Shown: positions 33,901 to 41,640 of the stretch, in pieces
Layout: each line of letters begins with the position of its first letter
Numbering within the stretch: position 1 is the stretch's first letter
Assembly (NCBI GenBank): GCA_017613535.1
Contig: JAGADO010000042.1
Location: 1 to 50,479, forward strand
Length of the DNA stretch: 50,479 nt
Direction of reading: 5' to 3'
DNA from: Clostridia bacterium
GTDB lineage: Bacteria > Bacillota > Clostridia > UBA1212 > UBA1255
Program-made: the position numbers and the translations under genes
The notes under the pieces: generated by a model
Database searches by the model: none
What the model was told of the DNA's origin: nothing
Seen by the model: the letters and a program-made list of their open reading frames with translations, nothing else

Positions 33901-34195
33901 ATTCTTCTTCGGTCCCCATCAGGCCGGCGCGGTAATACGCAAGTTTTGTGTTTTTATACAGAGCCAGCACATTGTCCACCCCCAGGAGATTCGTTACCTG
34001 ACTGAATCCGGTATATCCGGCATAATTCGGAGCAGGCTGCGCCGCATAAGTTCCGGTCTTCTTCGTTTCCGGTATTTCAGTCGGATCTTTTTTATTGCAG
34101 CCTGATGCGCACATAACTAGCATCAGCAGCGCCAGCAGCATAGAAGCAGATCTGAGCGCAAATCTTTTTCCGGTGTTTTTTACGTCTGTTTTCAT
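30974..34195 (-). CDS. 1073-residue lipoprotein with GH42-like catalytic region
   Basis: An exported lipoprotein (signal ending in CASGC). Residues of about 60-480 are beta-rich with repeated strand patterns, possibly a propeller or sandwich array. Residues of about 600-870 resemble a clan GH-A barrel: SPVHEQEIN, then LYGSIENINKRFGTSF, which recalls the GH42 segment after the acid/base glutamate, and NNITLGEYGSI, a possible nucleophile strand. A C-terminal sandwich (about 920-1060) may bind glycans. GAGGTG lies eight bases before ATG. It follows the acyl-CoA synthetase gene by 38 bp without a visible promoter. The family call is tentative; I am sure only that it is a large surface protein of likely glycan function. 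Confidence 0.68.
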   Translation of the reverse strand: MKTDVKNTGKRFALRSASMLLALLMLVMCASGCNKKDPTEIPETKKTGTYAAQPAPNYAGYTGFSQVTNLLGVDNVLALYKNTKLAYYRAGLMGTEEEFLKEEDGKLRLNATACAALLGKEDQKGWIDAVEGASVADLYVTVYDDRMAIITAADKKPDTFSDIYTLEYLTLILRGAEDEDKLNALITLPSKVTNGTNTVYYTAPDLNLGLQTNLYYAQMGDANVTAGPAIVAGQGKADGNYTLVRVFNRQQAISAQFLAFPADVRGGVRVAAGAYSAGDKKETLIAAAAFSAKGTGADTIRIFDTTGVIRAAIKPEGIAAPFVITSGRFIEGRSDEYLAVMSASQKAGAKPLMQIYSFADLTLVKTIEFEYTGPDSKSELELSLRKGNNSDTVVMYYGDAQKAFICDPVKNCIEPLQIDLGSDATGVYASAFDNGFNVTIKDGTFSNIYTYSADLTGGEKVNVGWRENRFYSTFAKDNPDGYVDRGTFDHVRTDLAAPVLSSLKDPEKAASQFNNTEKTYMRLYGVKYGDSNAYHSGYHEWEPCFTHRWNRIGATTVMSKVKDKDGNIKYLSIGRDNATTDYVELDSSFYNGTYADGIIEMSKLRVLPLRSYLRGLSVDFRGERAEPEKLIAVSPVHEQEINVAGSVGDYNVNMITGFKEYLLDLYGSIENINKRFGTSFGSEDDFDAPRYYPLAGDDPSLCRGEWDTYGESDFFTQWCLYTRYIINKRLMEAYREALLAGFPPEAINAHQIPEGDAVSGFLGEANTRLSPLEAVTVCGTAYGGTRYGLWYSDNNNFLKLAFNAGHNNITLGEYGSITTDRGEVLAQLRYMYSHGVRMIHMIIPLDTSSKKYRDSKSAEQNAIDTIQKENQPRTVNTGITKGMASYDNGSDLKFDIVQMSRPSDNGGIDTGLLKSITETGAWEGTVYLVPFHANVEIKTVGYKGSVETGYVFNDISDLLCGDQVELTFSTEYSGSSGGAVVIRAYNGGYLLEDSVVRYGIGEGLTPYRYVLSNQLSPENVRIEVTFENVSSDALTLSNLQCTAQYENIAHKYYGDFESDSSTGGVTFDILTRG

Positions 34196-34233
34196 TATAC
34201 TGCACCTCGCGACCGTAAAGCCTGAAATTCGTT

Positions 34234-36045
34234 TTATTTTCTAATAGCGTTCTTATCGTGGCTGACCTTAAATCTCCGGATCTTGTTCGTAGATGTCTTC
34301 TCAAATTCCGTGTCGCGGAGTTCAAGACCGCAGATGCGTTTGTACGCAGGAAGGTCTTTATTTACGCGCTTTATTTCGCCCCAGATGTACCTGGCGGCAA
34401 TATCCTGAAGTTCCTTTTCGTCCGCGGCAGATTCTCCCGCTTCCTCTGCGGCGCTCTTCACGGCTTCGTAGTCAGGGAACACAGTCACGCAGACTTTTGT
34501 GTCTTCCTGATCGCCGTCGGAATTGTCGCCCCACACCATGCACTCTTTGATAAACCGGATATCCATAAGTTTATCCTCGAGTTCTTCGGGGAATATATTT
34601 TTTCCGGTGCTGGTGACGATTATGTTTTTAATGCGGCCGGTAATGTATACCCTGCCCTGTTCGTCCATCCTGCCCTGGTCTCCCGTGCGGAACCATCCGT
34701 CTTCCGTGAAAGCGGCGCGCGTCGCTTCGGGGTTGTTGTAATAGCCGAGCATGACGTTATCGCCTTTGGCCTGTATCTCGCCGCGGCCTTCCTCGTCCGG
34801 ATCAGCGATCCTGATCTGTATACCGGGCATAGCCGGTCCGACCGATTCGAATTCATTGCCGCTGTCACGGTTCACGCAAAGGATCGGGGATGTTTCGGTA
34901 AGGCCGTAACCCTGGCGGATCTTGAAGCCCATGCGGTCAAGGTTTTTACCGACTTCGGGCTTCATTGCCGCAGCTCCGGCCACAAGTAATTTTATGCGTC
35001 CGCCGATAGCTTCGTGCGCTGATTTGAAGAACGTTTTTCCTGCGTTGATGCCGAAATGTTTCAAAAATCCGGAAAGGCCGAGCAGGAATCTGAACATGAA
35101 CCATTTGAATTTAGACGCTTTCGCCTTATCCACGATTTTTTTGTACAGATTTTCGAGGATCAGAGGCACGAGCATCATCATCGTAGGTCTGTATTCGGCA
35201 ATATTTTTAGCGATATACCGGAGTCCGTCGCAGAATGCCACGCGGACGCCCATGCGGTACGAGACCAGGAAAGTGGTGGTGCATTCGTACGTGTGGTGTA
35301 TGGGCAATATCGACAGCATCGAGTCTTCGCACGTATGTTCGAGGCACTGCATCACGCTCGTCATGTCAGTCAATATATTTTTCTGCGAAAGCATTACGCC
35401 TTTCGACACGCCTGTCGTTCCGGACGTAAAGATAAGTACCGACATCGCTTCGGGGTCAATTACGATCTCGTCGTACTTAGTATCTCCCGCTTCCAGAAGC
35501 TCTCTGCCTTTCTTCATAAGGCTGTCAAAGCGCGTCAGTTTCGCTTCGCCTATCTGCTCTTCGGGCTCGTCGCCCTTATCCATAAGCACGCATAATTTAA
35601 CGTTCGGAAGCTCCGGGAGCGCATCTTTCAGCGCTTTAGCATATATTTTATCCGAAACGATTATGCAGCACGCTCCTGATTCGGACAGCACGTGGCAGAT
35701 CTCTTCCTTGTTAAGCTCCTTATCAACCGGCACGACGACGTCGCCAGAAGTTATTACGGAGAGGTAGCTGAGGCACCATTCGAATCTGTTTTCGCCCATA
35801 ACAGCGATGTGCGAACCGGCCGGGAAGAGATCCAGGAGCGCCGTGCCCAGGATCCTTGTCTCCTCTTTGAACCGCTTAAACGTCACATGATCATATTCAG
35901 CCGGTTCGTTTGCCGTCTCGCGCTTCGTTTTAACGATATACGCTTCCCTGTCGCCGTAATCGCGCACAGACTCATCGATCACTACACGAAAATCTCTCGG
36001 CACCGGGTCGAGAACCATATTAAAACCTTTTTTACTTTTTTTCAC
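34234..36045 (-). CDS. Long-chain acyl-CoA synthetase-like AMP-forming ligase
   Basis: A 603-residue ANL-superfamily enzyme activating fatty acids with ATP and CoA in the cytoplasm. The ATP-binding loop is FTSGTTGVSKGVMLS at about 205-219, the adenylate motif is GYGLTETSP, the hinge region WFRTGDQGRMDEQGRVYITGR is typical (quoted in parts: WFRTGDQGRM and DEQGRVYITGR), and the C-terminal lysine is in TSTNKIRRF. The GTG start at 36045 has GGAGGAG eight bases upstream. A 16-bp palindrome lies just before that site (36061-36076). It resembles FadD/long-chain ligases. The second such gene in the window (42413-44164) differs in its acyl pocket region. Confidence 0.88.
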   Translation of the reverse strand: MKKSKKGFNMVLDPVPRDFRVVIDESVRDYGDREAYIVKTKRETANEPAEYDHVTFKRFKEETRILGTALLDLFPAGSHIAVMGENRFEWCLSYLSVITSGDVVVPVDKELNKEEICHVLSESGACCIIVSDKIYAKALKDALPELPNVKLCVLMDKGDEPEEQIGEAKLTRFDSLMKKGRELLEAGDTKYDEIVIDPEAMSVLIFTSGTTGVSKGVMLSQKNILTDMTSVMQCLEHTCEDSMLSILPIHHTYECTTTFLVSYRMGVRVAFCDGLRYIAKNIAEYRPTMMMLVPLILENLYKKIVDKAKASKFKWFMFRFLLGLSGFLKHFGINAGKTFFKSAHEAIGGRIKLLVAGAAAMKPEVGKNLDRMGFKIRQGYGLTETSPILCVNRDSGNEFESVGPAMPGIQIRIADPDEEGRGEIQAKGDNVMLGYYNNPEATRAAFTEDGWFRTGDQGRMDEQGRVYITGRIKNIIVTSTGKNIFPEELEDKLMDIRFIKECMVWGDNSDGDQEDTKVCVTVFPDYEAVKSAAEEAGESAADEKELQDIAARYIWGEIKRVNKDLPAYKRICGLELRDTEFEKTSTNKIRRFKVSHDKNAIRK

Positions 36046-36060
36046 TTTTCTGCTCCTCCG

Positions 36061-36076
36061 GCCCGGTCGACCGGGC
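36061..36076. promoter_or_regulatory. 16-bp perfect palindrome upstream of the acyl-CoA synthetase
   Basis: GCCCGGTCGACCGGGC lies directly upstream of the ribosome binding site of the GTG-started ligase gene. It could be an operator, or an mRNA hairpin that limits access to the site. No regulator gene is nearby. Confidence 0.4.
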
Positions 36077-36103
36077 GGTCAATGCGGCGATCCTCGCCTG
36101 TTT

Positions 36104-37093
36104 TTATGCCATAAGGTTCCAGCTGAGCGTTCCGTCGGCGGTCAATTTCAGCACCAGCCCCATTTCTCCGTCCGGCGCGGTCTCCTCAGCCTTGTAATAA
36201 AGCCATATAATGCTGCCCTGCTCTTTTTCCGGAATATATTTGCCCTCGAGCGTCCAGCCTCCTCCGGAAAGCAGTTCGGCGTACGAATCAAGATCAGCTT
36301 CCAAAACGCGTATATACCATGAAGTCCATTCGCGTTTTCCCTCTGAGACCGCGGCAGAAAAACTGCCGGGAACGTAACGTCCGTAACTGAATAAAGGACA
36401 AAGTTCTTCCGGTATGTCATCGTACAATCCGTTATACTCGAGAAGGTCTGAATAACTGCTATCCATCATCGCGGTTATCCTGTATACCGCTTCTGCGTTA
36501 CCTTCCGGCCGCAAAAGCATCAGTTCCCGGAGTATAAGCGCATACGTACCGTATGTGATTTTATTGCCTGATAAAAGTCCGGATCCGGACCCGTCACCCG
36601 AACCGAAACCGGCCTGCGAAGCCAGAGCAGTGACAGAACTCTCTCCGCCTTCTTTTAATTCAGGACCGTACCCCAGCGCTTTTAAGCACATCGTGTATGC
36701 CTGTGTCGCACTGACCGCATCTCCCGAAGCAGCGGCTGCCCCTGACGCATCTTCAAAAAAGTCGACGGTTCCGGAGTAAGAGATGGTCCTGAAATAATCG
36801 GCGATACGCATTTCGTCTCCCGATCCGAGCAGTCTCTGAAGCGCAAGCACGGCGTCAAAACGGCTTATCTGGTCGTTGAGCGCGTCTCCCGATCCGGCGG
36901 GGAAAACGCCAAGCCTGACGAAGCAATCCAGCTCATCCTTTCCCGTGTTGGAATATACCTTTCTTCTTGTGCATCCGGTCAATGCAACAGCGATGCATAA
37001 AAGAAGCATGATCAGGAGCGCAGGACGCCTTTCAGCGCCTCTCCCGCCGCTTCCGTTCGCTTCTTTTTTTATGCATAAATTCGGCTTTTCCAT
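36104..37093 (-). CDS. SLH-like lipoprotein coupled to cysS
   Basis: A 329-residue lipoprotein (signal ending in ALTGC after a 25-residue basic N-terminus). The region of about 55-210 resembles S-layer homology-type repeats: FVRLGVFPAG...RFDAVLALQRLLG and then ATQAYTMCLKALGYG...ITYGTYALILREL. SLH-type domains bind cell-wall polymers, so a wall-associated role is inferred. The C-terminal 100 residues match nothing I know. ATG starts right after the cysS TAA, and the ribosome binding site (AAGGAA) lies inside cysS, so translation is probably coupled. The link to cysteine metabolism is positional only. Confidence 0.72.
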   Translation of the reverse strand: MEKPNLCIKKEANGSGGRGAERRPALLIMLLLCIAVALTGCTRRKVYSNTGKDELDCFVRLGVFPAGSGDALNDQISRFDAVLALQRLLGSGDEMRIADYFRTISYSGTVDFFEDASGAAAASGDAVSATQAYTMCLKALGYGPELKEGGESSVTALASQAGFGSGDGSGSGLLSGNKITYGTYALILRELMLLRPEGNAEAVYRITAMMDSSYSDLLEYNGLYDDIPEELCPLFSYGRYVPGSFSAAVSEGKREWTSWYIRVLEADLDSYAELLSGGGWTLEGKYIPEKEQGSIIWLYYKAEETAPDGEMGLVLKLTADGTLSWNLMA

Positions 37094-38569
37094 TTATTCC
37101 AGTTCCTTCGTGATGACCGGACCGTCCTTCGTATCCGTCACTTTAAACCCGAGCCGGGCAATTTCCGCACGCAGCGCATCCGCGTCCGCGTAGCGTTTCT
37201 CTTTTTTAGCTTTCATGCGCTCATCGGACAGTGCGAGGATTTCTTCCGGGATATCCGAATTCTGAGCTTTCTGCTCTTCGATGCGCTCCTGTTCGCGCTT
37301 TTCGGCCGCTTTTTCCGTGCCCGCCTCGAGATCGAGACCAAGAATATCGTCGCACGAAACGACGAATTCATATATCTTGCGGTTCAGCGTCTTGTACCGG
37401 AGCGCCTTCCACACGACGCTTAAAGCAAGCGGGATATTGAGGTCATCCGTGATCGCATACCCGAATTCCTTCTTCCATGCATCGAGTACGTTCATGCCCG
37501 AATACCTTCCCTCGCCCGGTACGGTATCGGTGATCTCGGCATCCGGAGCGTTTTTATGCGCAAGCAGCGTGTCATAAAGCCTGGTAAGCGAGATCTGCGC
37601 GCCGTTCAGACCCTCCCATGTGAAATTCAGTTTATTCCTGTAGTGTCCGTTCAGGCAGAAATATCTGAAAGCGAGCGGAGAATAGCCGCGCTCGATAAGC
37701 GTGTCAACGGTGTAGGTATTGCCCAGACTCTTGGACATTTTTCCGCCGTCAACGAGCAGGAATTCGCCGTGCATCCAGTAATTCACCGTCTTTTTACCGA
37801 TGAGCGCTTCGGACTGGGCGATCTCATTCTCGTGGTGGATCGGTATGTGGTCGACTCCGCCTGTGTGTATGTCCAGAAGGTCTCCGAGGTATTCGCGCGA
37901 CATTTCGGAGCACTCGATATGCCAGCCGGGATAACCCATTCCCCAGGGGCTGGGCCACTGCATGATGTGCTCTTTAGGAGCTTTCTTCCACAGCGCGAAA
38001 TCGGCAGGGTTATGCTTCTCATCATTTACCGCCACACGCTCGCTGCCTCCGGCCAGCTGCTCGTCGAGCCTTGCCCGCGAAAGCTTTCCGTACCCGGGGA
38101 ATTTTGCAATGTCAAAATAAATACCGTCCGACGTTTCGTATCCGTATCCTTTTTCGCACAGCTGTACGACGTAATCGATCATGCCGTCAATGTGATCGGT
38201 GGCTTTAGCGATTATTTCGGGGCGGTCAATGTTCAGGCGCTCAAGGTCTTTAAAGAAAGCGGCGGCGTAGAACGCGGCGATCTCGTAAGGCGATTTCTGA
38301 GCCTTTCGCGCCGCCTTTTCCATCTTATCCTCTCCGTCATCCGCATCGGAAGTGAGGTGGCCAACGTCTGTCACGTTCATCACGTGCTTAAGTTTGTATC
38401 CCTCGTGCCTGAGAACGCGCCTGAGCGAATCCATGAACACGTACGTTCTCATATTACCTATGTGCGCAAAACTGTATACCGTAGGTCCGCACGAATAAAT
38501 TTTAACTTCATCGGGATCCTGCGGCACGAATACTTCTTTGCGTCTGGAAAGTGTATTATATATTCTCAT
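37094..38569 (-). CDS. cysS: Cysteinyl-tRNA synthetase
   Basis: A 491-residue class I synthetase. The zinc/cysteine-binding start SCGPTVYSFAHIGNMRTY includes the HIGH-type motif. WHIECSEMS and GGVDHIPIHHENEIAQSEA supply the zinc-site Cys and His. KMSKSLGN is the KMSKS loop. GGAGAAAA lies just upstream of ATG. The start overlaps the cysE stop (ATGA, 38566-38569), the common cysE-cysS arrangement of Firmicutes. Length and motifs are typical. Confidence 0.97.
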   Translation of the reverse strand: MRIYNTLSRRKEVFVPQDPDEVKIYSCGPTVYSFAHIGNMRTYVFMDSLRRVLRHEGYKLKHVMNVTDVGHLTSDADDGEDKMEKAARKAQKSPYEIAAFYAAAFFKDLERLNIDRPEIIAKATDHIDGMIDYVVQLCEKGYGYETSDGIYFDIAKFPGYGKLSRARLDEQLAGGSERVAVNDEKHNPADFALWKKAPKEHIMQWPSPWGMGYPGWHIECSEMSREYLGDLLDIHTGGVDHIPIHHENEIAQSEALIGKKTVNYWMHGEFLLVDGGKMSKSLGNTYTVDTLIERGYSPLAFRYFCLNGHYRNKLNFTWEGLNGAQISLTRLYDTLLAHKNAPDAEITDTVPGEGRYSGMNVLDAWKKEFGYAITDDLNIPLALSVVWKALRYKTLNRKIYEFVVSCDDILGLDLEAGTEKAAEKREQERIEEQKAQNSDIPEEILALSDERMKAKKEKRYADADALRAEIARLGFKVTDTKDGPVITKELE

Positions 38570-39207
38570 TTGTTTTTCTCCTCTTCATTAAGTCTGGCGG
38601 TGATGGCATCAAGCTGCGCTTTCAATTCTTCCAGTTCCTTCGCGAAAGGGTCTCCCGTGCGCTGCTCGAGCGATTCGGAAGGGACAACGCGCTCCCCGAG
38701 GACCTTTATGACCTGAGCCTTTACGCCCGTCACCGTAGTATCAGGCGGCACGTCCTCGACAACGACCGAACCGGCACCGATCATGGCATTGTCCCCGATC
38801 GTGACAGGACCGAGCACTTTCGATCCGGCTCCGATCAGGACGTTGTTCCCGACAGTCGGATGGCGCTTGCAATGCTTTACGTGGCCTGTTCCTCCCAGCG
38901 TCACCTGGTGGTATATCGTGCAGTTATTTCCCACGACGGCGGTCTCGCCTATCACGACACCGTGGCCGTGGTCAATAAACAGTTCTTCTCCTATAGTCGC
39001 GCCCGGGTGTATTTCTATCCCCGTGCGCCTGGTACAGATCTGCGATATCCAGCGGGCAATAAATTTGAGTTTGATCCTGTAAAATGCGCGTGCGACCTTA
39101 TGGTATATCAAAGCATGATATCCCGGATAAAGGAAAAATACCTCCAGCGCGTTGCGCGCCGCAGGGTCCCGCCGGGCGATCGATTTTGCATCTTTAATAA
39201 GTCCCAT
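38566..39207 (-). CDS. cysE: Serine O-acetyltransferase
   Basis: A 213-residue enzyme making O-acetylserine from serine and acetyl-CoA, the first step of cysteine synthesis. It has an N-terminal helical part (about 1-50) and a left-handed beta-helix of hexapeptide repeats (about 60-170) with IHPGATIGEELFIDHGHG, GNNCTIYHQVTLGGTG and KRHPTVGNNVLIGAGSKVLG. The C-terminus is acidic and helical. AAGGAG lies about 14 bases before ATG, longer than usual. The promoter is at 39301-39329, and a hairpin forms the likely 5' end of the mRNA (39263-39293). Confidence 0.95.
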   Translation of the reverse strand: MGLIKDAKSIARRDPAARNALEVFFLYPGYHALIYHKVARAFYRIKLKFIARWISQICTRRTGIEIHPGATIGEELFIDHGHGVVIGETAVVGNNCTIYHQVTLGGTGHVKHCKRHPTVGNNVLIGAGSKVLGPVTIGDNAMIGAGSVVVEDVPPDTTVTGVKAQVIKVLGERVVPSESLEQRTGDPFAKELEELKAQLDAITARLNEEEKNK

Positions 39208-39262
39208 AAATAAATGTCCCGCTCCTTCCCGTTTCGTGCAGACCTGTGCGGAAGTCCGTAGG

Positions 39263-39293
39263 GTGTACCCGGCCGGACATCGGTCCGGTACAC
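39263..39293 (-). promoter_or_regulatory. Hairpin at the predicted 5' end of the cysE-cysS mRNA
   Basis: CCGGAC/GTCCGG (39273-39278 with 39283-39288) with an ATCG loop, extended by GTGTA/TACAC, falls directly at the expected transcription start given the -10 box at 39301-39306. It is much smaller than a T-box. It may protect the mRNA 5' end or act as an operator. Confidence 0.5.
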
Positions 39294-39300
39294 GTTTTGT

Positions 39301-39329
39301 ATTGTATCACAATCGGCAGATAAAGTGAA
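39301..39329 (-). promoter_or_regulatory. Predicted promoter of cysE
   Basis: On the minus strand, TTCACT (39329-39324), a 17 bp spacer and TACAAT (39306-39301). The leader is about 90 nt. Confidence 0.6.
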
Positions 39330-39365
39330 GTGCAAACGGTCTTCGTGGTCACGGACAAAATGTAA

Positions 39366-39392
39366 AAGGCATCCCGGGACCCGGGATGCCTT
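39366..39392 (-). terminator. Terminator of the rpiB/EEP/Ig-like operon
   Basis: AAGGCATCCCGGG and its exact reverse complement (13-bp arms, 1-base centre) lie 27 bp after the stop of the Ig-like surface protein. On the minus strand the arm ends in CCTTTTACATTTTG. Confidence 0.8.
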
Positions 39393-39418
39393 CTGCCGGG
39401 CTTAATTTAAAGCTATCG

Positions 39419-40852
39419 TTATGCTTTGCGCCCTTTCGAAGCGATTATTATGATCGCGGCAATGAGCAGGACTCCGGCGATACCACCTGCTATGCCTATT
39501 ATAGCGCCTTTGCTTATACCTTTCCCGGAAGGCGTTCCGGACTGAGAGCCCGATCCGTTCGAAGGATCACCGGAGGTCCTGAGCTGAACTTTAAACAGCT
39601 GAGTCGAAAGTGCTCCGTCGCACTCGCCTACACACAGATAGTACATGACGCCGCCGTCATCTTCCGTGAGACCGGAATTGAGCCAGAGCGTTTTACCTGA
39701 ACCTACCTGCTTTCCGACAGAACCATCTTTATCCGACTCGAACCACTTGTAATTAACTTCCTGATTCGCATTGACCGCCTCGACCTCTAAAGAGAAAGGC
39801 TCCCCTGCTTTTTCCGCGATGTATTCGGGCTGAGATACGGGCGCGATGCTGAATTTCCCGGTTTCGGCTGATTCTCCGGCAGAAACATTTACGGGAACGG
39901 CCACGGCGCAGCAGTCGTAGACCGCGGCAAGGCTTTTCTGTTCGATGCTGTAGATATTATTCGGGAAGATCTGGATCTTATCGGAGCCGGTCACGTCCAG
40001 ATAGCCCTGGCCCGTCCATGCGCGAAGCTTAAGCCCTTCGGCGTCGATATTATCACCGACGGTGTATTCCGTCCTGGCGGGCATATTCATCACTTCTACG
40101 CTCATCGTGTACGTGGGATCTGAATCCTGTTCTTCGATAACGAATCTGGTGAGACCGGTGAGGCTGCGGTTGGTTTTTCCGCCTGCCGTCTTCTCTACCA
40201 TGCACGTTACGAACACCGTTCCCGCCGTTCCGGTATCCATCACGAAAACTGTTGAGTCATAAGTATCCTCGTCCACTTTTATCGTGGTGATATCGTTCAC
40301 ATTCGTGGTGTACCACGTATAGTGATATTCAGCGCCCTCATCCTCCACGATCTTCATCGCGTATTTGCAAAGTTCACCCTGCGGAAAGATGAGATTGTGA
40401 AGAGAGATCTCGTTAGGATCGCAGATGTTTCCGCCGGATTCCACGTTAATGTACGAAAGAGCGGTGATCGCGATACCGTTGGCCCCGCGGACGATGCAGT
40501 ATATCTGGGAACCGTCGAGTGCCTTCTTAACCTCGCTCAGCTTAAGGTAAGAAATATTTTCGGCAGGAGTGAGTTCCGCGGACGTAAAGCAGTCGTACAC
40601 AGGCGAGCCGATCGTCTCAGGCGTAGCAAATACCGGGAAATCCTTCCCCTGGTACCTTATGAACCATTCGAACATCAGGTCGGAACCTTTAGCTTCCGTC
40701 ATGAAAGTGATATCGTGGCCCTCGGGCACCTGATAGTTACTCGGGCTTCTCCTCACGGAAGTTGCTTCGGGTTCCGCGTATACGGGAAGCGAGGCGGCGA
40801 TCATAAAAGCCGCGGTCAATAATACCGTAATAAGCACAAGAAATCTTTTCAT
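39419..40852 (-). CDS. Ig-like surface protein with C-terminal membrane anchor
   Basis: A 477-residue exported protein: signal peptide to about residue 26 (SLPVYA), several Ig-type beta-sandwich modules and a Ser/Gly linker. A transmembrane helix (AIIGIAGGIAGVLLIAAIII) and a basic tail KGRKA follow. The segment MPARTEYTVGDNIDAEGL with KLRAWTGQG is the hallmark of bacterial Ig-like group 3 domains. Flanking repeats contain YxW..F-type Ig strands (FEWFIRYQGK, YHYTWYTTN, NYKWFESDK). No catalytic motif is seen, so it is probably an adhesin or wall-facing protein. AAGGAG lies six bases before ATG. It is the last gene of the rpiB operon, followed by a terminator. Confidence 0.8.
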   Translation of the reverse strand: MKRFLVLITVLLTAAFMIAASLPVYAEPEATSVRRSPSNYQVPEGHDITFMTEAKGSDLMFEWFIRYQGKDFPVFATPETIGSPVYDCFTSAELTPAENISYLKLSEVKKALDGSQIYCIVRGANGIAITALSYINVESGGNICDPNEISLHNLIFPQGELCKYAMKIVEDEGAEYHYTWYTTNVNDITTIKVDEDTYDSTVFVMDTGTAGTVFVTCMVEKTAGGKTNRSLTGLTRFVIEEQDSDPTYTMSVEVMNMPARTEYTVGDNIDAEGLKLRAWTGQGYLDVTGSDKIQIFPNNIYSIEQKSLAAVYDCCAVAVPVNVSAGESAETGKFSIAPVSQPEYIAEKAGEPFSLEVEAVNANQEVNYKWFESDKDGSVGKQVGSGKTLWLNSGLTEDDGGVMYYLCVGECDGALSTQLFKVQLRTSGDPSNGSGSQSGTPSGKGISKGAIIGIAGGIAGVLLIAAIIIIASKGRKA

Positions 40853-40876
40853 TTTCTTCTCCTTTCGGGTCCGTTT

Positions 40877-41593
40877 TCAGATCACTGCGTCGGCAATGTA
40901 CGGTCTGTGATCCGAAACCACGCATGCGGGTATCTCCGCCCCTGTAACGCTTATATCCTTAGACGTAAATATGTAGTCGATCTTTCTGTCAGGCTTCCAC
41001 GACGGGAACGACAGCCCCGTATCCCATACGGAAAACGCGGCTGCGGTATCGAAGAGTTTCTCCCTGATCGGCTTAAGCAGCATATCGTCCGGCTTCACGT
41101 TGAAATCGCCCATAAGGATCGTCCTGCTCCCCGTAATAAGGCTTTCGACGGTCTTCACGGCATTCTCCTGCTCATCCGGGTTGAGTCCAAAGTGGCTTAC
41201 CAGCACAGTCAGTCCGCCGGGAACGTCGAGTTCGGCTTTAAGCACGCACCTTGTCTCGTAATACCCTTTATACATACGAGGTTCCGGATCGGGTATAAGA
41301 ATGGTCTGCGCGCTCAGGATCGGGTAGCGGGACAATAAAGCGTTGCCGTACGGTTCGGTCCCCCCGAACGATATCGCTTTAGCGAAATAGCCGTTGAATC
41401 CGGTCAGTTCCGCGAGCTTTCCCGTCTGGTCCGCGTACTCTTTTTCATCCGTGCCAAGGCTCCTTATCTCCTGAAGTCCGGCAATATCCGCGCCGAGATC
41501 CGCAACGACCTTTGCGAACGCTCCGAAATCGATACGGCCCGTCATGCAGTTCAGACAGTGCTGGGTATTGTAGCTCATTATCCGAAGTATCAT
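40877..41593 (-). CDS. Endonuclease/exonuclease/phosphatase family protein
   Basis: A 238-residue EEP-fold metal-dependent hydrolase. Motifs in order: MSYNTQH (Asn), GLQEIRSL (catalytic Glu), LVSHFGLN, LMGDFNVKP (Asp and Asn) and VVSDHRPYIA (catalytic Asp-His). Family members cut nucleic acids, phosphoinositides or sphingolipids; nothing here picks one. There is no signal peptide, so it is cytoplasmic. GGAGG lies six bases before ATG. It is the middle gene of the operon, 47 bp after rpiB and 24 bp before the Ig-like protein. Confidence 0.88.
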   Translation of the reverse strand: MILRIMSYNTQHCLNCMTGRIDFGAFAKVVADLGADIAGLQEIRSLGTDEKEYADQTGKLAELTGFNGYFAKAISFGGTEPYGNALLSRYPILSAQTILIPDPEPRMYKGYYETRCVLKAELDVPGGLTVLVSHFGLNPDEQENAVKTVESLITGSRTILMGDFNVKPDDMLLKPIREKLFDTAAAFSVWDTGLSFPSWKPDRKIDYIFTSKDISVTGAEIPACVVSDHRPYIADAVI

Positions 41594-41640
41594 ATCTGTC
41601 CTCCGGTCACGCGAAAAAAAAGCGTTTTCCGGCCGCCCCG

